Assembly: GCA_036874045.1 (NCBI GenBank)
Contig: CM072344.1
Location: 15,348,501 to 15,412,500, forward strand
Direction of reading: 5' to 3'
Source: Cymodocea nodosa
Lineage: Eukaryota > Streptophyta > Magnoliopsida > Alismatales > Cymodoceaceae
Length of the DNA: 64,000 bases
Position numbers and translations under genes: made by a program. Position 1 is the stretch's first letter. Each line of letters begins with the position of its first letter. Below the pieces are notes generated by a model, which saw only the letters and a program-made list of their open reading frames with translations, had not been told where the DNA came from and searched no databases. Positions 48,169-59,000 of the stretch are shown here, one piece after another.

Positions 48169-48768
48169 GGGAGTGTTTGTGTACCTAAAAAATGATAGAA
48201 AACGTTAGAAAGAAAAATGATGAAATTTTTTTTATTATTTTTTAGGTATTTGTGTACCAAATGAGTTTCTGTTATTTTCTATTATTTTTCCTCAATATAT
48301 AAGAAAAAATTTCTTTCATTTTCTAACATTTTGATATTCAAAATTGATGAAAAATAAAAGAAAAGAAAATATAAATTATCACTGAATATATTAATAACAT
48401 GTAATTTTGATATAGAAATTGTTTATATCTTTAGTAAATGAGAATTGATATTAATAGACATGTGGAACAATAAAAATGTGTGAAATGTATATTATGTTGT
48501 AACCATTATCACAAATGACTTTATCTTATATTATCTATAATAAATTTTATTATTCTCTATCTTACAGATAAATATAAAAAATATTTAATTTATTAATTTT
48601 ATTTTTTTTATTTTGTAAATAAATATATATATTTTACATTTTATGATTTTTCGTCATTTTCTATTTTACATACAAACACACATATTTCTAATTCCATCAT
48701 TTTCTATTCTATACACAAATACCTTGATTTTTTACTAATTTTTCTTTATTTTCTATCATTTTCCTTGC
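48169..48768. mobile_element. PIF/Harbinger-like MITE inside the Copia 5' LTR
   Basis: After the LTR text ggatgcatta the sequence changes to gggagtgtttgtgtacct, which has no counterpart in the 3' LTR. LTR homology resumes at gaaggtaagg near 48780. The left flank is TTA, as for PIF/Harbinger targets. Terminus-like motifs recur inside (ggtatttgtgtacc near 48245, atacacaaatacct near 48712). The interior has bursts of ttttctatcatttt. The right terminal repeat is eroded and about 80 bp of LTR is missing, so the right limit is approximate. Confidence 0.6.
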
Positions 48769-51741
48769 AAATTTACAAAGAAGGTAAGGTGTGATAAGAA
48801 GAAAGAAGGCCAAGTTGGTATCAAAGCATCTTCAATATGGAGGAAGGAGATGTGAGCTCATCAATAGGAGAGGATGGTCAGAATAGTGGAGAGAAAACTC
48901 TTTACCCTTTTCCAACATCAATAAACATCTCAAACTTTGTTTATGTTAAACTAAGTTCGAACAACTATCTAACTTGAGAAACTCACATGCTAGGGCTGAT
49001 TAAATCTCAAGAGATGTATGGTTTTTTAGACGGAACAACTAAAACTCCTAATGAGTTCATTTACCCTAAGAAATGGGGGATTCTTAAAAAAACTCTTAAC
49101 CTTAGTTTTTTTTCATGGAAGAAATCTGATGAGTTACTTAAAGCTTGGATAGTGGGTAGTCTTCCTGAGGGTATACTCTCTCAGGTTGCTAGATTAAACA
49201 CATCCAAGGATGTATGTAATGTTTTGAAAAATACCTTTGATGAGCTTCGTAAAGAATAAGAATTTTTTCTGTTGCATCAGTTTCAGATGTTAAAGAGGAA
49301 AATTTTGATTGCTCGAATGAGTATCTAAAAAATTTTAATTCAATCTGTGATGATTTAGCCACAATGGAAAATCCTCTTAGTGAGAAGAAGAAGGTGCACT
49401 ATTTGATTAATGGTATTGATGAACAATAACAAATATTCAAAAGAACTCATAACACAAGGATATGAGAGAGGTGGAATGTACAGGATGCAGCCTATTTTAG
49501 AAGATACTCAATTTTATTTCTACGCAAAAGAAAAAGAATTGATACCAAAATCTAACACTCTAGATCAGGACATTGTAATAGAGAAAAATTGAACATTCTT
49601 AAGAAACAGGGTTTACTTGATATGAATAAAGATGATGAACTTTTTTATAATGACTACAGTATAGCTAAAAGTAAGAAACTCTCTTTTTCTGATTCAGAGA
49701 ATTGTGCTAAAAATATTTTCTTTAAAATTCATAGTGATATTTAGGGACCTGCCCTGATTATTTCTCAAACATGGATATAAGTATTATGCGGTTTTTGTGA
49801 ATGACTATAGTCGTTTTACTTGGTATTATCCTTTTAAATGCAAAAGTGATTTTTTTATACTTACATCAAAAATCAGTTTAATGCTAATATAAAAAATTTT
49901 TCAATGTGATGGAGGTGGAGAGTTTTCTTCAAATCAATTTAGAACTTTTTTGAATGAGAATGACATTAATATTTATATTTCATGTCTTTTTAATTCACAA
50001 CAAAATGGTAGAGCAGAACGTAAACACAAAAATATAATAGAAATGAGTTTAAGTATGATGTTTTCTGCTAATATTCTCAAAGCTCACTGGAATGAATGTT
50101 TTAGCATTGTTTACATAAAGAACAGACTTCCTAGTAAAGCTCAAAAGCAAAGCCAGAAAGGTATGTCTCCTTATTTTCAGATTTTCCAGAAACATCCTGA
50201 ATAGAATTTTTTAAGGATTTTTAGTTGTTCTTGCTTTCCTTTATTAAGACATTATGAAAAAGATAAGCTCAAGCTGAGTTCATCTCATTGTGTCTTTATA
50301 AGTTATAATCCTAGATACAAAGGATATAATGTCTTGATGTTAAAGAATGTAGTCTTTAATGAAAATTCTTTTCCTTTTAAGAATGATAGCAAAAACATAA
50401 GACTTTGTGATAGAGAAATTTGAAATAGTGTTTCTATTTTTTGCTCAAACATTAATTTCTCTGGATCTAAAGGATGAAATGTTGAAATAATAAATAAAAA
50501 CAATACTGACAACATAAGTGACAATACTGATGTTGGAATTAATAATGATCTTTCTAACATTCTTAACGATTTCAATAAAAAAACTCTGAAAGAGGATAAA
50601 AATGTTTTGGTTACTTCAGAAGATAAAACTTTTAATAGAGAAAAGCCAGATTCTTTAAATATTGATAACTCTCACAGTACTATTAATAAGGTTGAGAATT
50701 CTTTTTGTGATGCATTAAATTAGAAATATGATGAGATTCAAGCAAGATCTAAGTCTGGTATATGAAAACCTAACCCCAAGTATGGCCCAGGTTGTGAAAT
50801 TAATAGGATACCAAATGTCCCTTCATCTTTCAAAAATGCTTTTAATCACAAAGGATGACGCGAAGCCATGAATGAGGAATTTCAAGCTTTAAAATGTGAT
50901 AATACTTGGAATTTACTTCTCCACACTAAAGGTATGACTGTTATCAATGGTAAATGGGTCTATAAACCAAAAATTAAAGCTGATGGCAATTTAGAAAGAT
51001 TGAAAGCCAGATTAGTTGCTACTAGCTATAATCAAAAGGAAGGGGTCAATTATTTGGAAACTTTTTCTCTAGTTATTACACCTATTTCCACTCGAACTAT
51101 TTTATCTGTTGTCTTGATAAAAAGAAAATGTTTACATAAAGCAATCTCCTGGTTTTAAAAACAAAGCTCATCCTAACTATGTTTGCAAACTTAATAAAGC
51201 CTTATATGATTTAAAACAAGCTTCAAGATCCTGGTTTGTTAAATTTAGTGAATTCTTGCTTGAATATGGTTTTAAATCAAGTCTTAGTGATTCTTCCCTT
51301 TTCATATATCATCAAAAGAATAAAAAGATAATCTATCTTCTACTATATGTAGATGATGTCATTTTAAGTAGAAATAATATGTTATGTATTACAGATTTTG
51401 TCAATATTGCAAGTCAAAATTTTGCCATAAAGGACCTTAAACAATTACGATATTTTCTTAGAATTGAAACAGATCATAAAGATAAGTACTTGGTTCTTTC
51501 TTAAACAATTCTATGTGATTGACTGTAAACCTATTATTACTCCTCTCCCTATTAAGCTAAATACTTTTCTATCTAAACCTTCACCATTGTTCACAAAACC
51601 TTATCTTTATAGAAGCATATTAAGATGTCTTCCATATCTTCGTCTAACTAGACCAGACATCAGTTTTGCTACAAATAATTTAAGTCAGTTTATGCAGAAA
51701 CCACATTTAAATCATTTTTTATTGCTTAAGCATGTTTTTAG

Positions 51742-51745
<4 letters not shown>

Positions 51746-51774
<29 letters not shown>
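51746..51774. repeat. (AT)n microsatellite in the Copia RT/RNase H region
   Basis: A run of about 14 AT units interrupts the coding remnant after the RT connection region. It is a slippage expansion after the element died. Confidence 0.85.
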
Positions 51775-51778
<4 letters not shown>

Positions 51779-52623
51779 GTACCATTGATTATGGTTTAAA
51801 ATATACAAAAAACCCATCGCTTAATATTTGTGCATATGGTGATTGGGGCGGACGTCCTCTCTCTCGTCGTTCCATCACTGGTTACCATGTATTTGTTGGA
51901 GCAAATTGCATTGGCTGGAAGGCTAAAAAATAGCCAACTATCTCAACAAGTACTACCAAGGCTAAGTATCGTGCTCTCGCTTATACAATGGTTGAATTAA
52001 CTTGGATAGCAAATTTGTTTCAAGAACTAAATATACTAATAATCTTACAAACGTCAAGGATTTTTTGTGACGATATGGGAGCTGTGCATCTTTCTGTGAA
52101 TCCGGTGCAACATGGAAAAACAAAACACATTGGTTTAGATTACCACTTCATCAAAGAGAAAGTAGCATTGCAATTATTGTGCACACATGATGTGAATATA
52201 GTTGAATAAGTCGCGGATATTTTCACCCGAGTCATTGAACAAAAGGCAATTCGTACGCCGCCACATCAACAAACTTGGTCTTCTTCGGCGACCGAAGTTT
52301 GAGGGCGAGTGTTAACACTTAATGGGCCGGCCCATATTCATTTTTTGCAACATTTATAGATATTTTGTCTGAGTAGTTTATGTAAATGTTCTTTCTCTAT
52401 GGTTAATTTTACCTTTTCTTGGGTTACTAGTCATTTTCTTGTTTTATTAACGTTGGTTGTAAACCTTCACCAGATATCTGCACCCAATAGGATGATGCAT
52501 CAAGTTCTTTCATCATCGTCTTCTATTTCCTAAATCTAGGTTTCACCTCCTCCATCGCAGGTTTGTCAATCTTCACCACAGATTTATGCAGAAGGTAAGG
52601 TGTGATCAGGAAGAAGAAGGTCA

Positions 52624-54188
52624 AGTGAATATTCCTTATAGAATTGACATTAAAATTGTCTAACTTTAATCGACGGTTTACAAAATCCGAAGGGCAAAAA
52701 AGAGAAGGGAGAGTAAAGAATAAGCCACCATGCTTCCCAAAAATCATATTCATTATGAAAAGTGATGCTATTATCAAAGAATCTAAGAATTTGAATTATT
52801 GCAGATATGCTCCGGAAGCTTGATATTCATTTGGAATATAATAAAGCATAGGTTGGCCTGCCTGCAAGAGGACTGAAACTGAAAATATGCAAATCTAAGG
52901 CATCATTTGTTTAAGATGAAAATTTTATTTAAGGACATCTTGCAATACTTTGAGTTTGCCTGTTTAGATCCAAGTTCTAGCTTTCAGAACCATTGAGTTG
53001 CTGGAGTCGATCGGATCCAAACAAACAAGTGAATGCCTGTGAAGCTCAGAACTAGAGACGGCAAAATAGTGTGAAAGTGGAGGAATCCATGAGGTATGAT
53101 TTCCAATCAATGATGTCCAATGGGATCTTAGAGCAATTTTACAAAAATACCCTCTCTCCATTACCTCATCTTTTATTTTTTGTTTTCTCCAGCATTGTCA
53201 TCCTAATCTGTTTGGTCCCAAGGTTTTCGTTCAACCAAATGCTTGGGTAGGGTCATGTTGAAACTTGAGAGAGCTGACTGCTAATGCTGCACTTGCAGGG
53301 TAGGCACTGTGTTGATGCTCTTTTGAAGGGTGATGTGGATCCAACACTAGCAAACTCCCAAGAGGTGGTGTGAAAGATCTTTGATGATCATGAAGCAATA
53401 GGGTTTTTTCATTCTTGAAAGTATTATTGACTCAAGAAGGTGATCATCAAGCGATAGGGCATTCTTTCATTCTCTGCTTGTTGTACCACTGAAGATATTT
53501 TTCTTTCTCGATTTCTATTATTTCTAAAAATCAATAGTACAAATTTATTAACAAGTACTTATTTTAACAGTAAATGATAATCACAACATAAACTGATAAT
53601 CACAAGTGGAATAGGTGAGTCGTCACTACCATGCAGTGTAATGTGTTTAACAAACATAGCTTCTCGTTTTTCGTTGAAAAGACAGAGAGCTATGATTAGT
53701 GAACTTAAAGATGCAGCTCCACTCCACTAGAGTGAAATTGAGCACCACAAACAAATGGGCCCCTACGTGTACATGGACATCATCTTTTCTTTTCATTTGC
53801 TTAAATATTCAAACGAAGAGAATAAGTTTCTCTCAACCATTTTCTCAAATCAACGTCGTAAAAGAATGTCACTTGTTTCTCTAATCAACATTGGCATCTT
53901 TACAACATTAACTTTTTATACCATACGAATAACGATTTTATAAACTTTTCCTTTTAATTTTAAGAGAATCCTTTTAAAGTGGTGGTGAAGACATAAAAGG
54001 CATTAATTTAATGTCAGATTCTCAAATTTGATACATTTTATTTCACTTTTGCTGGTGCAAGGGTTGTAAAACTTAAGATGCGATTGAACACCAACTCGAA
54101 TTCAATTAAGAATAGATGAGCATTGGGTAATGCACCTGAACACACCTCTAAAGAGTCTCGTGAAGAATAGACATGTTCCCTCACAGAT
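52624..54188. other. intergenic, no gene recognised
   Basis: Mixed-composition DNA with only short frames. No domain, RNA gene or transposon end was recognised. Confidence 0.4.
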
Positions 54189-54932
54189 GACTCTGATATC
54201 ATGTAATCAACCATAATAACTCACTTAATCAAAGATATTTAATGATATCTATGGTTTTCACTGTAACTCAAATGTTAATGAGTGCGAAAATTACCATTAT
54301 AAAAAAATGACTCTAATATCATATCATTACCTATAATAATTCAGTTAGTCGAAGATAACTAATGATATCTATAGTTTTCAATGTAAATCAAATGTTAATG
54401 AATGCAAAATTTACCATTATAAAAAAATGACTCTAATATCATATCATTACCTATAATAATTCAGTTAGTCGAAGATAACTAATGATATCTATAGTTTTCA
54501 ATGTAAATCAAATGTTAATGAATGCAAAATTTACCATTATAAAAAATGACTCTAATATCATATAATTACCTATAATAATTCAGTTAATCGAAGATAACTA
54601 AAGATATCTATACCTTTCACTGTACTTCAAGTGCTAATGAATGCGAAAATTACCATTATAAAAAAATGACTCTAATATAATATAAGTACCTATAATAATT
54701 CAGTTAATCGAAGATAACTAATGATATCTATAGTTTTCACTGTAAATCAAATGCTAATGAATGCAAAAATTACCATTATAAAAAAAATGACTCTAATATC
54801 ATATAATTACCTATAATAATTCAGTTAATCGAAGATAACTAATGATAAATATAACTTTCACTGTAATTCAAGTGGCAATGAATGCGAAAATGACCATTAT
54901 TAAAAAAAAAAGACTCTAATATCATATCATGA
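54189..54932. repeat. 120-bp tandem array, six full units plus a partial
   Basis: Units begin gactct(a/g)atatcatat at 54189, 54309, 54429, 54548, 54668, 54789 and 54912 (partial). Unit lengths are 119-123 bp. The units at 54309 and 54429 are nearly identical, and the first is the most divergent. On the minus strand the unit start reads ACATGATATCAGAGTC, which closely resembles an LTR end followed by a tRNA-Met primer-binding site (TGGTATCAGAG). A retrotransposon origin is therefore possible. Confidence 0.85.
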
Positions 54933-55975
54933 TAAACAATCAGTACAGAACGAATCGACTACGAGAAAACCACAGAATAAGAGTGCAGTAAAGAGCAGAG
55001 TAGCAGCGTATAATTATGGCTTCTCCTTAAGTGTTTACCAAAAGCCAATGCATTAAATTAAAGAAAGAAAACGTTCAAGATTAAACAACAGTGGATGGCA
55101 TAATACTACTTTTCTAAAGCTTATAAAGAAAAAATTTAAAATTTGAATTTAAATAAAAACAATACCAACATCAAAAGAAAACGTCCAAGATTAAGATTAC
55201 CTTGTATTCTCATAATCTTTTGCATATATATTTTAATCAAACAAAAGCAAAAGAAAATTCTATCATTATAAGCAAAAAAAAAGCCTCAACGCCTTCTTAC
55301 CAGATCTACACATCAACAACCACCAACAGGTTTTACACGCTGCAAAACCAGTCACAGGGCAACTCTCCTTTGGCAGTCAGTAGCCATCCACAAGAAGAAA
55401 GAGGGGCATCCAAACCTATGCAAAACCTCTTTTCCAAAGACACTACTGCCAAAAGAGAGAAACCCTGAAACTGGTTAGCACGATTGTATCCATTTCTAGC
55501 TGAGTTGCCACTTCCCCCTCCATTTCACTGTCTTTTATACTTGGGCACCTGCATGTAATGTCTCTAGAAAATCAGAGAATAGAAATGTGAAGGGCAACGG
55601 ATATGCTTGAAGTTGGAAGGATTATGCCACTGGATATCCATTCCCTAGAGCCTTCCTTTCACGAGCAATCTCTCTTTTTTTCTTGTAACAGTGACAAAAA
55701 AAGCTTCCCCACCCAGAATAAGATCCCATTCTCATGAACATGGGAGACATAAGGCAAAAGATGTTTCTGGCCTTTCGTTTCAAAGAGAAAGAAAAAAGAA
55801 AATTCTCTGGGCACCAATAACCAGCTCCTGTTTCTTTATATAAAAATAGTTTTTATAGTTATTGGAAAAAGAGCATTTGGGGAAGAAACGTCTAGGTCTA
55901 AACAAGACTGTCACACAGAAATCCTGAACTAATAATAAAGCTACAAACAAATAAGTAAACACAACAAGATTAAAG
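54933..55975. other. intergenic, GET3a downstream region
   Basis: No coding domain is seen. The last part may extend the GET3a 3' untranslated region. Confidence 0.4.
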
Positions 55976-55981
55976 TTTATT
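55976..55981 (-). terminator. Candidate poly(A) signal of GET3a
   Basis: AATAAA on the minus strand, 107 nt beyond the GET3a stop codon. Plant signals are loose, so this is only a candidate. Confidence 0.4.
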
Positions 55982-56087
55982 GGAGAGATCTGTTCTACCA
56001 GGAAGTGTAAGCCTTCGGTTATTGTGTGAAAAAGAATAGAAGAAATTTTGCAGCAGATTGAAGTGATACATTGTCAGCGCTATTTGA

Positions 56088-59000
56088 CTACCCTTTCTGC
56101 AGCTCCGCTAGCTCCGATTCTGCTTCCTTCAACTGCAATCTTAAGGATGAAACCCGCTGCTCCAGCTCTTCAATTGTGCCTTCGGAAAAAGAAGGCTTGT
56201 ATGGTGTCAAAAAACAGGCAGAAAATCTTTTAAGAGCCTCAACTCCACAAACCTGCGCAAAATTGATTCTTATTTATGCAACGGAATGGTATATGAATCC
56301 AATGGAACATGGCTCTAGTTGAAAGACAGTAGTTTACCTCTTCTGGCAGCAAAGGTAATTTTGTGATGTGAAAATCTTCATACAACGCATAGAATTGATC
56401 AATATATTTTTGCTGCATACGCATTCTTGCTTTCAGCAGTTTGGATTCAACAGCTACAAAATTAAGGGGTATGAATTCAATAATCGATGGAAAAGTCTAC
56501 TAACTAGGATGTTATAAAATAACAATATGGAGAAAGCAATCGAAAAAAATTGTGTTTCACCTTCAGCTTCATAAAGCACTTGATTGATGATAATATTGTG
56601 TGTATCAATTTCAAATTTCGTTAGCTCCTGCACCAATCTCTCTGTCTCATAAAGTGAAAGAAACTCTGGGATGCAAACACAAACAAAGGTTGTCATATCC
56701 TGCAAAGAAATTTTAGTTAAAGTCCAGACCTCATAAAATTTAGTTAACTCCATCATGCAACTCACATATAAAACTTCTATCCAAAACATCAACAACTAAA
56801 AAGGACTAACTAGAATAATCCGTGACCTCCTTCACAGTCATGTGCTTCCCTTTAAAATTTTCAAAATGAAACTTCACAACTCAAGGGTCAACAGAAAGTA
56901 TCCTTCTGACAGATCTCATAATTAGAAAGACACGACTTGGGTTCATGTTTATTAAAGCACTAAGGCACTCAACGGCAGCCTAGGGTGCATAGGCACCCAT
57001 ATTAATTAATTTTTTATTTCAAAATACATATATATAATTCTTTATATTTTCTACCCATATTGACAATTAAAAACACAAATAAATAGTGTAAATTAACCTA
57101 TAAAAATGTTTAAACAACAAATGCAATACCGTTATGCCTAAAAGTCAACTTATAAATTAACTTGTGATAAAAGTCAATACACAATAACAAAACAAAAGAT
57201 CTAAAAGTCAACTTATAAATTAACTTGTGATAAAAGTCAATACAAAATAACAAAACAAAAGATCTAAAATTCAAATCGTACCAAAATAAAAAGATCTTTG
57301 TTAGAAAATCCTAAAAAATGCCTTAAATAGTATCGGATGTTTCTTGGTCCTTAACCAGATCCACAAAGATTCAATTAATTCCTACAAGGTGCCAGGTGTG
57401 CCTTGGCGCTGCCCAGAAAACACCTTGGTTAGGTGCCTATTGCCTCAGCACTGGCCTCAACTTCTATGCATGGGTTAGAAATAAATCTTTTAGGATGACA
57501 TTTAATTCACTGGTTGAAGCCTGGGGGATCATCAACGTTGGTTGGGGTGAGTGATTTTGGCGACAACAGCTTTTGGGAAGGCATTGCATCTGATCTTTTG
57601 GGTGGCTTGGTGAATGCTACCAGACCGTCCAGCGGTGTGGGACTTTGACAGAAGAAAAGCTTCCTAAAAATGTCAAGCATAAGGCCTGAGGACTCAAATT
57701 TTGTTTCATTTCGAAAAAAGAAAAAAAAAACATTGAATAGAAAGAAACAACATTTACATGGGTTTAGGAAGAGTCATCACGATTACTTAACCCCAGCAAA
57801 GTGCCTCCTTGAGAATCCAACTAAGAATAATGGTTACTAAGAATCAACATTTGCTAATTTGTGGCACTGTAATAGAACCAGGCAACCAGCAGATTGTTGT
57901 GCACCAAAACGCAAAAAGACAGTGCAAGCTTTATTATGCTAAAATCAAGATGTTAGTCAGAAACACTTCTAAATGTTATTTCTTCCTGTTGCAGCCATCT
58001 TCAAGACGAAATAATTAAAGGGTTTCACTTTGCGGTAAGTGAAAGTTCCCAAGTGCACATTCAAAGTTCCTAGAAGTAATTAAAGAGGGCATGAAAGTAT
58101 TAAAATATCTATCTGACTTTTATTTCTGAATTTCTTACACGTCTTGCCCAAGAAAGATGTCTATGGTTATCCTGCATTGGTATTGATTGGTAAACCATGC
58201 CTTCTCTACCCTATGGCCAATCGAAAGCTTGTACTTTTGAGAAAGAGGTAGGCTGACTCCTATCAACAAATAATTTTACCAAGAACAAGTGACAATCGAG
58301 AAGATACGACCCAAGAAAAGGAAAACAAAGTACAAACTTAACTTACAAATAACCCTGTAATTTCCACCACCCACCATGTATGTAGGGGTATCCTTGAAGA
58401 AATTTCACAAAGTCCACCTGCAAACACAAGTAAGCAGGAGTGCACGTTCTGTCATTTCATGGGTAATACTTGCTTGGAAACACCCTGGTCAAAAGAGTTT
58501 ATCTCTCAGTTTTCCATTTCCAAAACCACTTGCAAAGAAAAGCCTTATTGAAGATTTTCAACAAACAAATTCCTAATCCAGCATATTTTTTAGCTTACAA
58601 ACCTCCATCTATTTAATAAGGTTCATCCTGCTTTGAGCTTACTTTCCACGAACACTCCTGAAAAAATCTAGGACAATAATTACACCTTCTTAAGACATCA
58701 TCATTCCCTCTTAAGCATCATCACTTGCCCCTTCAGCTTGAAACCCATGGAAGCTCCTCTTCCCATGGTCAACTGATTCTGTGATCCCATTGCTCCCCAT
58801 TCCATGCTAACGGTGACCAAAATGGATTGGAAGGTGAATAGAGGCCATCCTCCATTGATGCATTACCACTGTCATAGATGGTGAATGTGTGATCCCAATT
58901 GCATCCAGATCCTTCTCAATTGTAGAAATCCCCCTATTATTCCAAAGTGTAAAAATTAACTAAAATTTTTAAATGAAATTTATTTTAATTTATTAGAAAT

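Larger units (their letters stand above)
47977..52623 (+). mobile_element. Degenerate Copia retrotransposon
   Basis: The 5' LTR is 47977-48812 (including a MITE insertion) and the 3' LTR is 52310-52623. Shared text such as tattttgtct, tagtttatgtaaat and agtcattttctt aligns at roughly 80 percent by eye. The primer-binding site TTGGTATCAAAGC is near 48815 and the purine tract gagggcgag abuts the 3' LTR. In order: Gag (ETHMLGLIKSQEMYGFLDGT, 48975-49035), integrase (QCDGGGEFSSNQF, then NSQQNGRAERKHKNI, 49895-50040), RT N-terminal part (50868-51158, WVYKPKIKADG), RT with YVDD kept (51340-51360), and RNase H (51988-52209, CDDMGAVHLSVNPVQHGKTK). Many stops and frameshifts make it inactive, for example a TGA just before ETHML. 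A clear target duplication is not visible. Confidence 0.85.

Noticed and set aside
54189-54932. CRISPR-like array
   Set aside because: Units are contiguous 120-bp repeats without unique spacers, in plant nuclear DNA.
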